From: Galeruca laticollis
Taxonomy: Eukaryota; Arthropoda; Insecta; Coleoptera; Chrysomelidae
Direction of reading: 5' to 3'
Assembly (NCBI GenBank): GCA_963921935.1
Contig: OY998185.1
Span: forward strand, 60,713,717-60,777,716
DNA: 64,000 nucleotides
Shown: piece by piece, positions 45,701-57,497 of the stretch
Position numbering within the stretch: position 1 is the stretch's first letter
Layout of the letters: every line of letters begins with the position of its first letter
Notes under the pieces: model-generated
Told to the model about the DNA's origin: nothing
Database searches by the model: none
What the model saw: the letters and a program-made list of their open reading frames with translations, nothing else
Made by a program: the position numbers and the translations under genes

Positions 45701-47689
45701 TTTTAAATAGAGGTGTTTGTTGTAATTATTGATATAACACACTATCTGCTTCAGATAAACGCTTGAAAGCATATCAAAAAACTAACTAGTGTTTTTGAAA
45801 TATTCCGCACTTAAGTATACACTCCAGAAGATATATCATGCTCATAAACTCAAATTTCTCCAAAAATTACCATGAGTTACCAAAAATTACCAAAATTTCA
45901 CCAAAAATTACCAAAACTTCTCCAAAAATTACCACTAATTACCAAAAATCACCTAAAACAGTTAATCTTCTTTTGACTTACCTGAAGTGCTTCTTGGTAT
46001 ATTTCTTCCTCGCCACAAAATTCCAACTTCAGAGTATTCAACCAAGTTTCCGTATCTTCCCATAGAGCAATCAATTTGCTGTACGATATACTAACGTTAA
46101 TTTCTCGGACAGCTACTTGGAGTTTTTCTTTGATGTCGTCGAAATTAATCGTTTCATCATCATCTTCATCTGGGAGTTCACACAATTCTTTAATTTGGTC
46201 TATAGTTTCTTGAAAATCTTGCAGTTCACTACCCGATGAGTTTTCTAGAAGAGTCTAAAGCAATAAAACGAATTTAGTAGTAAATAAATTACCAAAATTG
46301 AGTATATTACCTGTAACGTAATATCACATTGCTTGGATAACATTTCGAGAGCTTCTAAATGAACGAGACCGTGATAATCGTCGAACAAAGTTTCGTAATT
46401 CAATTTCTTTTTGGAATGCGCTTGTTGTAAGAGTTTATTTTCGGCTTCGGCCTTTTCTTTGGCTTCACGAAGTACTTGGGAGAGAATAGGTTTCTTTTTG
46501 TCTAATTTTAACAGTGACCTTTTGTGTTTTAACCCCGGATCTCCTTCTTGTAATACTTCCATGGTTTTTTTACCTATGGTTTCCAAAGTATCCAAACCAC
46601 CTGTTATCACTTTACTACCAGTGTTTTCCATAAATTTTGTTATTTGAGATACACCAGATACTAAATTCGATAGATTACCAAAACCGAAACCTTCAATTAC
46701 ATGAAATTGAAGAAAATTAATAGTTTCAAATAAATATAAATTATACTTTACCTACCCACATTAGATGCGTTACTAACTTCTTCTTCGGGACTGTTCTGTA
46801 CAATCTCGTTTTCTCTATCTATTTTAGCTAACTCCTTTGGATCCGGTATTCCCATACTTGATTCTATGACGGTAGATAAACCTTGAGTCAATGTAGAAAC
46901 ACCTTGAGTAGCAGAAGTAAAAATTGAACTCATTCCCCAATTTCCCCAATCAGACCACGCAGAATGATCCTGTTTCTCCGGCTGGACTTCGTCCAATGGT
47001 TCCCATTCATCATTATCCCACAAATTATCATTTTCTTCATTATTTTCACGTTGCTCGCCCTTTTCTTCAGAGGGTTTTAAATTTTCAATTTTATTTTCTG
47101 AGATACTAGATTCTTTTTCATCATTGACTGGTTCCCAGTCGCCATTTTCCCACATATTTGCTTCATTATCAGATGATTCTTTAATACCTTCTTGTTCTTT
47201 ATTTAAAACCGTATGTTCTACTTCAATATGTGCATCTGTTGTCTTATTTTTATTTGAATTAGTATCCTTATTTCTTACCACCTCTGTTCCACTCAATTTT
47301 ATGTCAGTTACTTTATCTTTAACTCCACTTTCACTATCTACAAAGCTTTCATATTTAGTATTATTTTCAACGTCTGAATCTTCAGTTGAATTTTCTATCA
47401 CTACTTTGTTATTTTTCTTAGTTTCTACATTAAAGTTATTGTCTTGATTACTTTCAGATTCCAAAGGGCTCTGGCTAATATTTATGGCCTTACTAATATC
47501 ACTATCTATTCTTAAATCTTGTTTTGGTGTTGGATTTTTAGTACTATCTTCTAAATTTAAATTTATTAAATGTTTTTGTACCTCGCTTGCCAACGTATGG
47601 GATTTTTCATCAATATTTTTGAATGGTTCATCATCTGAATATATTTCTTCGTCTGCACTTTCGAAGTATTCGCTATCAGAAGTATCCAT
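42761..47689 (-). CDS. FAM114A1/FAM114A2-family protein, six coding exons, 636 aa
   Basis: Start codon at 47689, stop at 42761-42763. Coding exons 46756-47689, 46311-46690, 45982-46254, 43249-43358, 43059-43188 and 42761-42844 join in phase to 636 codons. The first exon encodes an acidic, low-complexity N-terminus (SDSEYFESADEEIYSDDEPF) with two tryptophan repeats (WENGDWEPVND, WDNDEWEPLDE). A WSDWGNWGMSSIFTSATQGV amphipathic segment follows. The conserved FAM114 region (DUF719) runs from GFGFGNLSNLVSGVSQITKF through LDTLETIGKKTMEVL to the C-terminus. Family members are cytoplasmic or Golgi-associated, and the fly homologue has been reported as a Rab2 partner; that function is inferred here. 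Intron 3 (2.6 kb) holds an RT fragment and a satellite. The last exon has a decayed duplicate at 37895-38372. Confidence 0.9.
43520..43945 (-). pseudogene. Non-LTR (Jockey-type) reverse transcriptase fragment in FAM114 intron 3
   Basis: Encodes FGFRDKYSNIDQIHRI, CSTLFLDITKAFEVWHQGLI (first catalytic Asp), YLKQRSFRIKMENEYSEL, IQQGSVLRPVLYFLYTSDIP and TFADNTEV. The order is that of Jockey/CR1-group RT. The catalytic box reads FADN for FADD, and the rest of the element is absent. It lies antisense to nothing coding and in the same orientation as FAM114. Confidence 0.75.
43985..44640. repeat. ~56-bp tandem satellite in FAM114 intron 3
   Basis: About twelve degenerate units of the form TTTCAAAACGTCTGTTACTT - TCTGGACAGCCCTCGTATAA - GCTTGTTTATTTTT, spaced 55-59 bp (landmark CCCTCGTATAAG at about 44011, 44070, 44127, 44182, 44237, 44291 and onward). 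Isolated units recur at about 45075, 45135 and 45530. The intervening 44640-45060 and 45170-45500 are AT-rich with nothing recognised. Confidence 0.8.
45850..45958. repeat. Short ACCAAAAATT tandem tract beside a FAM114 exon
   Basis: About ten variable copies of a ~10-nt unit (ACCAAAAATT / CTCCAAAA) end 24 bp before the donor-side edge of exon 3 (45982). Simple-sequence expansion in an intron; no gene function is claimed. Confidence 0.8.
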
Positions 47690-48100
47690 ATTTATAAATA
47701 CTTTTCAACAGCTGTAATAAGTTGTTTTCATGCTACTGTCATCTTCTTACGTGTCACTGTCACACGCCAACCACACTCAAGGATACTAAACCCTACAGGA
47801 TTGCTTATTTCTATTTAACTCCGAGTTCGTCTCGGTCAAGTCAGATAAATACGTCATCACTGGACCCAGCCTTCTTAATTACCGTTTTTTTTTTATTTTG
47901 AAGGTGTCGTTTATTAATACAGGCGGTGAGCAAACTTCTCTAATTGTCAATAAAGAAATTATTTAAATACGATGAATATTTCAGTGTAAATACAAAACTT
48001 ATGGATTCGCTTTTTAATGTTTTAAGTAAACTTTTAAATTATTTTGCTTATTTAAATATTTTGAAATATGAAATGAGCATTTAGATAAAGTCAGTAGAAT
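47690..48100. promoter_or_regulatory. FAM114 5' flank
   Basis: The region upstream of the FAM114 start codon should hold its 5' UTR and promoter. I see no unambiguous TATA or initiator element. A T-run and ordinary AT-rich sequence fill the rest. This call rests only on position. Confidence 0.3.
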
Positions 48101-48109
48101 AATAAAAAC

Positions 48110-48560
48110 TATGAGTCAATGGAAAAACCACATTACAGATATTCCAGAAATATGAATCGAAGCTTGTCAGATGCTTTTCCAGGACAAGAAATATAATTTT
48201 AATTTTGGATATATTTGTACACACAAACTCAATCAAGATGGACTAGAAAATTTCTTTTCACAAGTAAGATGTAGAGGACCTAATGAGGATCCAAGTCGCC
48301 CAAGAATAACGATGGTACTGATATGAAATAATGCGGGCATTTTTGTGTCGAAAGTCAATACAAAAGAACCAATCTGGACCAATAAGGAATGTATTACACG
48401 TAAAATATTTGAAACAGCTAAAATTGAGATTAGAGATCAAAAAGACATTAATGAAACATTCTCAGGTTCTTTTTCTTCAGTAGACACTCTGAATCGATGT
48501 GGTGTCACAACTACAGAGTATATTCTAAATGCAATATCTAGAAGCGACTGAATGTGCTTT
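48110..48560 (+). pseudogene. P-type transposase fragment (P-C)
   Basis: About 48195-48310 encodes FNFGYICTHKLNQDGLENFF then SQVRCRGPNEDPSRPRIT, the same transposase block as SQDHLEMYFSSIRSRGG in P-B but from a more distant subfamily ('LNQDxLENFFSQVRxxG'). The frame is lost after about 48320. The open frame at 48345-48551 follows it directly and may be more of the same protein, but I cannot confirm this. Termini and target duplication were not found. Confidence 0.65.
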
Positions 48561-48639
48561 ACTCTGTAGTATATAGCTGAGAGACTAGCAAAGAAATATA
48601 AAGATGCTTTTCCTAAGTGAGTGTTTCATAGTTTCACAT

Positions 48640-49278
48640 TAGGTAAGTTCTTTTTGACTGAGATCTCAGTTAATCTCAGCTCACATCAGCAATGTGAGCG
48701 TTCTTTTTGTGTTACTCACTTCTAAGTGAGCTGAGATTTTTCCTCCCCCTTCACCGATGCTGAATATGTTGTAAGAGGGTATCAGTTGGACTTGAGTCGG
48801 AAATAAAGTGGAGGGGATGAAGAAATATTTGATTTGCTTGGGTTATTTGTAGTTTTAACCAAGGTTATCTATGGTTTTAACCATTAACATATAAACAAAC
48901 ATAATCTATTTTTCTTTTGTTACAAATTATGGATACAATAACATTATTAGATGCTGTACGAATCTCTGTCGTATAGTTTAAATCTATCCCTTGAAGATGC
49001 ACAGAGGGCGAAGGAAGGTAACAACTAATAATGTTGGAATATTAGCCATAATTCAAATCTTAACTCAAAGAACGATTTGAAACTAAAAATAACAAAATCA
49101 AGCGTGGTTATCAGATATCGAGATAGGTTATGTTTATATGTTTTGTTTCTTATTCACGCCTGCGTCGACAGATCGCACGCTTCAATTGAGATGTCGTTCT
49201 TTTTGATGCTTACTCACATCACTTTGTATCAGATCACACTGAAATGATCTGAGATCTCAGTCAAAAAGAATGCACCTA
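48640..49278. mobile_element. 635-bp MITE with 28-bp TIRs between FAM114 and PMM2
   Basis: 48642-49276, flanked by TA. The terminal repeats share TTCTTTTTGACTGAGATCTC in inverted orientation, with three mismatches near the very ends (GGTAAG versus GGTGCA). A second, internal motif (GTTCTTTTTG...TTACTCAC) occurs near 48711 and near 49195. There is no coding sequence. TA target and TIR length suggest a Tc1/mariner- or Harbinger-derived MITE. Confidence 0.75.
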
Positions 49279-50157
49279 TAGTGTGCTTTTTAGTCGCTTA
49301 GTTTTGGTGCTGTCAACTGTCAGCAATAAAAGATAAGAAAGGGAACAGATATATAAATGGTAGTTTGAGAAACAAAGTTGTAACAAACAGCTTATAAAAT
49401 ATACTAGAAAATACATCTAGTTTTCATTAATAAAGTGACCACAACTAATTAATCCATAAGTACACCTCGTAGATTTGCTTCTCTTTCTGTGCAAAATAAA
49501 CTATAAGTAAGAAAATCTAGTTCTCAAACCAATTTTCGACTTTTTAATCCTTTTATTTACACTTTAGGATTAAGATTAATTATTATTATATACACAAATA
49601 AATGTATGACAATAATTACGCAAATAAACTAGGAAACAACGACAAAAGTTAGCGATTACAATATATTTTAAATGAGGTGAGGTGAGCCGTGGTCCACTGG
49701 TGTCGTAATGCAAGTTCTCGCCCACCGGTAAGCAAATAGACAATCCTGGTAGGGGTATTATCCTTGAACCACATTGACGTTTACAAAAATGGGTAAGTTG
49801 CAAACGATTAATTGTGAAGTATATTTTTCATTTTTTAAGCAATTTTGGAGAAAGTATATCTTTTCGAGTAAAATTGGCTCTATATAATTATATATTTAAA
49901 TAAATGCTACGTTGTTTATTGTTAAAATAGCTAAATTTGAATAATTTGGAGCAAATTTGGCTACTGTCCACGCAAGAACCAGACCACTATCAAGTATGAC
50001 TCACTAATATTTGAATTTGCCGATATGTAGTAAATATTGTATTGTGCAAGTTTATTTTTCCATCCTTAATTTGTTTTTGTTTAGAGCATACGTGTAACTT
50101 TTATCTAGCAGTTGAAACAGATAATATTTTATATTTGCATTTACATTTTGTGTTAAA

Positions 50158-50901
50158 ATGACGAGAAAAGTTTTGTGTTTATTCGACGTGGATGGTACGT
50201 TAACGAAGCCCAGAAATGTTATAGAAACAGAGTTATACACATTTTTATTGGAAAAAGTAAAACCACATTGCCATTTAGGATTAGTAGGTGGATCAGATTT
50301 TAAAAAAATAGCAGAACAAATGAAGGGGGACGACGTAGTACACAAGTTTAAATATGTATTCAGCGAAAACGGTCTGGTATATTATAAGAATGGTCGAGAA
50401 GCTGGAAAACAAAATATCCAGAAATTTATAGGCGAAGATAAGCTACAAACTTTCATAAACTACGTATTAAAATACCTTTCGAACATAACTCTACCTGTTA
50501 AAAGAGGTACATTCGTTGAATTCAGAAATGGTATGTTAAATATTTCACCAATAGGCAGATCATGTTCGCAAGAAGAAAGAGAAGCTTTTCATAAATATGA
50601 CGAAGAGCATGGGATCCGCAAGACTATGATAGAAGCTTTAAAAACGGAATTTCCAAATTTGGATTTAACCTATAGTATAGGTGGTCAAATAAGTTTTGAC
50701 ATATTCCCTAACGGTTGGGATAAAACGTACTGTTTGAAACACTTAGAAGATGAAGGTTTTGATGAAATACATTTCTTCGGCGATAAAACTGATAAAGGGG
50801 GGAATGATCATGAAATATATAATGATAAAAGGGTTATAGGACATAAAGTCTTAGGCCCTAATGATACTAAAATGAAATTAACTCATTTGTTCAACTTATA
50901 A
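50158..50901 (+). CDS. Pmm2: Phosphomannomutase (PMM2-type), single exon, 247 aa
   Basis: Interconverts mannose-6-phosphate and mannose-1-phosphate in the cytosol, feeding GDP-mannose and so N-glycosylation and GPI anchors. It is a haloacid-dehalogenase-fold enzyme: nucleophile motif CLFDVDGTLTK with D10 and D12, VGGSDFKKIAEQM, FSENGLVYYKNG, a substrate-binding cap with RGTFVEFRNGMLNISPIGR, then GGQISFDIFPNGWDKTYCL and the Mg-binding FFGDKTDKGGNDHEIYND (D209). Its 247 residues match the family's usual ~246-250, and no key residue is missing. The ATG at 50158 fits the conserved N-terminus. No intron interrupts the frame. Likely polyadenylation signals follow near 51060. The gene faces away from FAM114. 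Confidence 0.95.
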   Translation: MTRKVLCLFDVDGTLTKPRNVIETELYTFLLEKVKPHCHLGLVGGSDFKKIAEQMKGDDVVHKFKYVFSENGLVYYKNGREAGKQNIQKFIGEDKLQTFINYVLKYLSNITLPVKRGTFVEFRNGMLNISPIGRSCSQEEREAFHKYDEEHGIRKTMIEALKTEFPNLDLTYSIGGQISFDIFPNGWDKTYCLKHLEDEGFDEIHFFGDKTDKGGNDHEIYNDKRVIGHKVLGPNDTKMKLTHLFNL

Positions 50902-52837
50902 ATATATTTTATTGACCAAAAGTAATGAGGATTGAAAGTATATATGTTATATTCTCTTTTTATTTCATTTAAAATGTTATATTATTGCAATAGAAATTTT
51001 GTTTTAAATATGATAAAATACATTATTATTTCATGTTGTTTATTATACTTTGTCTTTGTAAATAAAATATATGAAATTGAAGATTTGTAATTAATTTAAA
51101 TAATACAAAACAACCCCACTACCGTAATTGGAAGTAACAATTCAAATCAGGGTTGCCAGTTCGATTTTCATTTCATCAGTAAATGTCTTGACATCGAAAA
51201 AATATATATTTTTAAGAAACAAACTTTTTCATTTAAAAACAAATACCTAATTCTTCATTTTAAAAATACTAATCAGAAAATAAAGTTACTTCGGTAATCA
51301 TCAGATACGAGTATATAAAAAAATAGTAACAAAACAAAAAAAAAGAAATGTAGGAAGAAACTTATAGGTATATAAAAAAACGAATTTAATCTGAATCTGA
51401 TAAAGTATTGCCCTTTTTTGGTTTATACACATTATTATGTAAATTTATTACTTCCCTTGTAAAATTGACATTAGTACAATTTGCTTTTCTCGACTCCAAA
51501 TAATTGTTTGTGTTGAAAGTTTGTTTCTTTCGTTAATTTTCATTAGATTTGCCTATAAGAGAAAACTCTTTCTGCAGTGGTGCCCGTAAATTAATTTAAA
51601 CAGAGCGTTTAGAAATATCACGAGAGATAAGTGTATGAATATAATTAAATATTAATAAACAAGTGTCATAATCCTTTTTCAGTAGATAAATATGCCAAAT
51701 CAGTAGAACTGTCAACCCTGATTCAAATCGTTGTCAAGATGAGGTTGAGTTTTCGATGTTCTCGAAAGTATCGATACGTATCTATAGAATGTGTATCAAT
51801 AAATACCACAAAGTATTGGTATAGGGAAGGAGAAAGATGACGCTTATGTCATCTGCCGTGAAAAAATACAAACAAAGTGATGTAAACACTACTAGTTTTG
51901 TATAATCAGGGTTTTTAAATGTTCATTTTTTTAAACTGATTTTAAATGTTCATTTTTTTAAACTGATATTAAATGTTTGTGATGTCTTCATCAAAAGTAT
52001 CTTTCTGTATTCATGACCTTAAAACGTCAAAAATGGATAAATGCAGTAAAAAACCATATGTAAGTAAAATGTTTAATTTTTTTATTAATTATTATTTTGA
52101 GTATAATCAGTATTATACTACAATTGGCAGCTATTAGAAAAGTTCTAAATTTTTTTTCCATATATAAAAGATTATAATCGAGAGAATAAAAAGTTGTTTT
52201 CTGTACGATTTCATTGATTATATAAAATAAAAAGCTTGTTATGCGTTTGCTGACTTTAATATTATATAATAAGTTTAAACAATTAAATACTATTAAGAGA
52301 AAGAAAGTAAATATTTGTACAAAACGAATCGCTTCAAGTTTTTTAATTACATTTCAGAAAATACCGGAAGGATTGGGAACCAAATAAAAATACTAGAATT
52401 TGCAGTGCTCATTTTGTTCTTTAATCAAAAATCAGATAATCCTTTACACCTATCTTACATACCAACAATTTTTCTTCGCAATGAAAATAAAAAGATCTAT
52501 TCATTTTGTAGGTTATTTATTAAACTGTTTACATCACAATGTTTTTCTTATTTAACACCAGGGCGCTCTACTTTTGACAGAAGTATATATATTTACCATA
52601 GTTCGGTCTCGATCCCTATTGAAAGTATCGATTTAATAAAATACGTGTTTTACGTTAATTTTTATTAAAAACATTAAAAAAAACTTAACCGCACAAACAA
52701 ACAATAACAGAACCAGAAATAAAACACAAAAAACAAACATTTATTTAAAAAACATGGAAAATAAAACTTGGCTATTGCAGATGCCAGTCTTCTGAAGACA
52801 AAGAATCTAAAAATAATAGTTTTCCCAACCGCTTACA
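50902..52837. other. PMM2 3' flank and AT-rich intergenic sequence
   Basis: AATAAA occurs at about 51061. A short tandem duplication (TAAATGTTCATTTTTTTAAAC) occupies 51916-51965. Otherwise I see no gene, repeat family or terminal structure here; the open frame at 52315-52668 has no recognisable content. Confidence 0.6.
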
Positions 52838-53326
52838 GTCTAAACCAATGGTTCCCATCGGGGGCGATACCGCCCCCCTGTGGGCACTGCAGCCTTTTAG
52901 GGGGGCGGTAGCGGATTCAGAAGCAAATAATGAGCAGTCAAGCGTAATGGTGAAATAAAAATGATTTAATAAGGGTTAATAAGCAGTTTTAAATTAGCAT
53001 TAATAACAATACAAATAATTATAATAATTTCTTTTAGTTCAGAATAGAAGTACCTATATGACTTGTCCTCGCACGTTGATAAGCGAACGCGCGATGTTCA
53101 TACAAAATAACATGTTTCGACATGTTCGCACACAGACAAGTTGAATCATGCACGAAATGAAACGTATAAAAGCAACAGCTCTACGAATTTTTTGTTAGTT
53201 AGTTGTATGTGCTTGGCCGCGATATATAGTCGTGAATCATAAGCTCTGCCGTAGTAAATAATCGTGAGTGGTGTGTCATTTTATAAACATTACTATCTAT
53301 AAATCTCTTGAGAATTTAATTTTTGT

Positions 53327-55101
53327 ATGAAAATGGCTGAATCTACTTCTAAATTAAAAAAGAAATGCCGGCAATACAGTATTGAATATTTAAAATATGG
53401 ATTTGCGGAATCTTCTACAAACAAATCATTACCTATGTGTTTAATTTGCCGAAAAGTTTTTTCAAATGAAGTTATGAAACCTTCTAGGCTACAAGAGCAT
53501 TTACATAAAATGCATCCTGAAAAGAAGAACAAAGATATATTCTATTTTCAACAACTCGAAAAACAATATTTAAAACAGCCAACTATATCAAACCTTTTTG
53601 CATCGTCTTCTAAACGAGACGATGATGGGCTACGAGCCTCATATAACTTTTCATTGTTAATCGCAAAGTCAGGAAAACCACACACCATTGGCGAGGAATT
53701 AATTTTGCCGGCAAACGAAGCGAGATATTAAAAACTGTTCTCCATCATAAGACGACACCATTTGATATCATTAAAAAAATCCCTCTCAGTAATAATTCAG
53801 TGCAAAGAAGAATAGATGAAATGGCTATTGACGTTGAAATGCGATTACCTAAAGACTTGCAAATTTTCCATTCAACTCGATGAATCAACTCTACCAAGTA
53901 ACGAAGCTCTATTCTTATCATACGTGTACGATTTATTAAAGGAGAAAAAATTCATCAAGAGTTATTATTTGCTAAGAATTTGGAATCTGATACAAAGAGA
54001 CATTCTATATTTAATATCATGCAAGAATTTTTTCAAGAGAAAGAAATTCCTATCAACAATATTTTGTCTGCTGCTACTGATGGTGCTCCAGCAATGACCG
54101 GGCGTCATAAGGGTTTTATAGCACATTTGAGAAAAGCACTCGCTGTACATTGTATTATTCACCGTCAGCATTTGGTTTCAAAAAAATTAAATGAACGTCT
54201 GCATGCGTCCCTCAATAACGTTATTAAAGCAATCAATATCATTAGAAGCAATTCATTGAATGACCGTTTTGTTTCATAAACTTTGCAATGAAAATGATGA
54301 AGACTACAATCGCTTGCTGCTGCACACAGAAGTACGTCGGTTCTCTTAAGGTGTTTGTCTGAATCGTTTTTTCAATCTATTTGACTCAGTGTTGGAATTT
54401 CTTGAAGAAAACGAACAATTGCGCGAAAACCTGATTACGTCAAAAAATTACATCGCTTATTTGACGGACCTGTTTAAAGTATTTAATCAAGTTAATCTAC
54501 AATTGCAAGGTGATGATTTAAATTTAAAAAAACTGTAAACGTCATAGCTGCTTTTGCGGGAAAACTTCTTATATTCAAAAGAAATCTTGGTAGAGGTGAG
54601 TACAACCATTTTCCCACATTATCAACAGTGTCTGCAAAACCGGAAGATTTACTTACTTACTGCCACCACTTGGAAGTTCTTCATGTTGATTTTACAGAGC
54701 GTTTCCAAGATATTTTAAACATGGAAATACCAAGTTGGGTTATAGATCCTTTCGCAAACACAAATACTGAAGGCTCATCAAATTTGGAAGAGGAGCTATT
54801 AGAACTCACAACTAACGAAGAACTGAAAGTAAAATTCAAACGTGGATATCAAGAGTTCTGGCTTCAAAAATCAATATCAGTTCTCTATCCTGGATTGTGG
54901 ACAATAGTACAGAAGTTGTTAATTGCATTTCCTTCGTCCTTTATGGCTGAGCGTACATTCAGTGCAGTAACTGATTTGCTGTCAAAGAAGAGGAACAGAC
55001 TACACATCACTGAACGTGGCGATCTGCGATTTCTGTTAACGAAATTGGAACCCGATATTAACAAACTGGTAACACTCCACCAGCCTCAACCGTCTCATTG
55101 A
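53327..55101 (+). pseudogene. hAT-B transposase, ZBED5/SCAND3-like, several frameshifts
   Basis: N-terminus at 53327/53333 with a BED-type zinc finger (MCLICRKVFSNEVMKPSRLQ, then EHLHKMHPE). The catalytic region is split over frames: QLDESTLPSNEALFLSYV (first Asp), LSAATDGAPAMTGRHKGFIA (second Asp) and VHCIIHRQHLVSKKL. The C-terminus (54628-55101) has the hATC dimerisation motif FPSSFMAERTFSAVTDLLSK. Frame breaks lie near 53700, 53850, 53950, 54275, 54350 and 54535. Length and order match the family, so this is an old full-length copy. Confidence 0.85.
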
Positions 55102-56117
55102 TTTTTTCTTTATTATTAATTTTGTATTTCTTATTGTCTTGCATTTCTTATTTCTATTGTGATTGTATTTCTTATTGATTCTGTTTTTATATTTAAAAGT
55201 TTAATAAACAATTTTATTGTACATTTGGTAGTCGTTTAATAAATTTCACTCCACCAGCCTCAACCGTCTCATTGATTTTTTCTTTATTTTTAATTTTGTA
55301 TTTTTTATAGTATTGCATTTCTTATTTCTATTGTGATTGTATTTCTTATTGAGTTTGTGTTTATATTTAAAAGTTTAATAAACAATTTTATTGTACATTT
55401 GGTAGTCGTTTAATAAATTTCACTCCACCAGCCTCAACCGTCTCATTGATTTTTTCTTTATTTTTAATTTTGTATTTTTTATAGTATTGCATTTCTTATT
55501 TCTATTGTGATTGTATTTCTTATTGAGTTTGTGTTTATATTTAAAAGTTTAATAAACAATTTTATTGTACATTTGGTAGTCGTTTAATAAATTTCACTCC
55601 ACCAGCCTCAACCGTCTCATTGATTTTTTCTTTATTTTTAATTTTGTATTTTTTATAGTATTGCATTTCTTATTTCTATTGTGATTGTATTTCTTATTGA
55701 GTTTGTGTTTATATTTAAAAGTTTAATAAACAATTTTATTGTACATTTGGTAGTCGTTTAATAAATTTCACTCCACCAGCCTCAACCGTCTCATTGATTT
55801 TTTCTTTATTATTAATTTTGTATTTTTTATAGTATTGCATTTCTTATTTCTATTGTGATTGTATTTCTTATTGAGTTTGTGTTTATATTTAAAAGTTTAA
55901 TAAACAATTTTATTGTACATTTGGTAGTCGTTTAATAAATTTCACTCCACCAGCCTCAACCGTCTCATTGATTTTTTCTTTATTATTAATTTTGTATTTT
56001 TTATAGTATTGCATTTCTTATTTCTATTGTGATTGTATTTCTTATTGAGTTTGTGTTTATATTTAAAAGTTTAATAAACAATTTTATTGTACATTTGGTA
56101 GTCGTTTAATAAATTTC
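55081..56117 (+). repeat. Six-copy 174-bp tandem array inside hAT-B
   Basis: Copies start at 55081, 55255, 55429, 55603, 55777 and 55951, exactly 174 bp apart. Each begins with the last codons and stop of the transposase (CAGCCTCAACCGTCTCATTG) and runs through the 3' UTR with two AATAAA motifs to GGTAGTCGTTTAATAAATTTC. Copies 2-6 differ from each other at very few positions, while copy 1 carries several differences. The array therefore grew recently by unequal exchange or replication slippage. Confidence 0.95.
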
Positions 56118-56316
56118 TACTTCATCATTCCTCTAAAATAAAATTTAGACATTAACTGAAATTAATGCTAAATACAGATCAATTGGGACGGTACAGATGA
56201 TATTCTAATAAAACTAACTACTTTGGACTAACCAGCGACTGGGGGGGCGGTGAAGTTTTTGTTCTCTTCTATAGGGGGCGGTGGTCCAGAAAAGGTTGGG
56301 AACCACTGGTCTAAAC

Positions 56317-56947
56317 GGTTTCTAGTTTCAGTCAGTATTTTTCCACTGAAAAAACGTTGACAAGACACGGAAGTGCCAACAACTGATAGAAACCTTAATC
56401 GCTATAATAAACTTGTGTTATGATAGATACTCTAATATTTGAATGGGCACACAGATAATGTTAGCAATGGTCCGTGTCCAATAAAATGTTTTTATTTGCG
56501 CACCACAGCTTGCCTGAATCGCTTAAAAAGAAAGTCGGAAATTGGTTAATCTACCGCATAATATAAATGAACGAAGCAAACCCGAATACAAACGGAAAAC
56601 AATGTTGCACCAGTGTAAAAAGTGTTGCATAAAAATGTAATAATTCTTTGGTTCTGTGTATCGATACCCAGTAATGTACCGTTACAAAATATCGATTCTC
56701 GAAACATAAAGTATCGATACCTCAATGTATCGGTACGTATTGAACAGCTCTAAGATGAGGTACAGTAGAAATGCTGAGTCTTTTATATCACGTGCATGAT
56801 ACGACATCAACCATATGCATCTTAATCAAAACAATAAGACAAACGCTTGTATTGAGTTTCGCTCTTTTTCTGTTATTAGAAGAAGGCAGTATCAACATAG
56901 TATGTGTTGAATCACAGCCATCTTTAATAAAGATGGCTGTGGTTGAA
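56317..56947. other. Unassigned sequence with a perfect short hairpin
   Basis: No gene is seen. At 56913-56941 the sequence CACAGCCATCTTTA is followed at once by its reverse complement, a 14-bp perfect stem directly beside the left end of the MITE that hosts the copia element. Repeated ATCGAT/GTATCGATAC motifs lie at 56660-56735. Confidence 0.5.
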
Positions 56948-57297
56948 TAGATCGAAAAAGCAATGACGTCATAAACATAGCCGCTGATGATAGTTACTGA
57001 GGGAAAACAAATTTTTATTTACGTTTGTAATATGCTTAAACATGGCTATTGTTAATTTGTCGAGCATTGCGGAGTAGTTTTGTAATGAAATTAAAGTGTT
57101 AAAGAAATGTGGAGACAGTTTAAACAGTGGATATGTCGTAGATATAGAGTATATGATGGAAGTTTAGGAGCGAAGCAATAAGGCATAATTACTTTTGGTA
57201 GTCACTGCAGTGTCACTTTACAAATGAAAAAAAGAATAAACGTTTAAAATATTACAACAGTCAAGACAAGACATAAGTTAAATAATTGATTTGTTTT

Positions 57298-57497
57298 TGT
57301 TAAAGTAAAATTGTACTTTATATGTTAATTGTTCTAAAAGACAGTCGGTAGTCGTTACCTTGACAATTACAAATAAATGATTAGATTTAAAATTTCAATT
57401 TTTCTAACTTGTCAGTCAAAAGCGAACAGTTATGTTAATTTACTGAATAAAAAGTTCACATCAAGATTAAACTGCATTCCTTGTATTTATTTTAATT
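57298..57497 (+). repeat. Copia 5' LTR
   Basis: 200 bp, TGTTAAAG...TTTTAATT. It contains TACTTTATATG as a possible TATA region and AATAAAAAG as a possible polyadenylation signal. It ends in TT instead of the usual CA, but the 5-bp target duplication and the adjacent primer-binding site fix its borders. Confidence 0.9.

Larger units (their letters stand above)
52838..56316 (+). mobile_element. hAT-B DNA transposon (Buster/ZBED-type) with 8-bp TSD
   Basis: Element 52846-56308 (3463 bp) between GTCTAAAC copies at 52838-52845 and 56309-56316. Ends read CAATGGTTCCCATC and, reversed, CAGTGGTTCCCAAC, a TIR typical of this hAT group; G-runs (GGGGGCG) lie just inside both ends. It carries a multiply frameshifted transposase and a six-copy tandem array near its right end. 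Confidence 0.9.

Noticed and set aside
49660..49800. tRNA-like stretch (GTGGTCCACTGGTG...AAGTTCTCGCCC) as a SINE head
   Set aside because: Box A and box B matches are poor and no poly(A) or second copy is present.
52315..52668. 117-codon plus-strand frame
   Set aside because: Phe/Ile/Asn/Lys-rich composition as expected of random AT-rich DNA; no motif.
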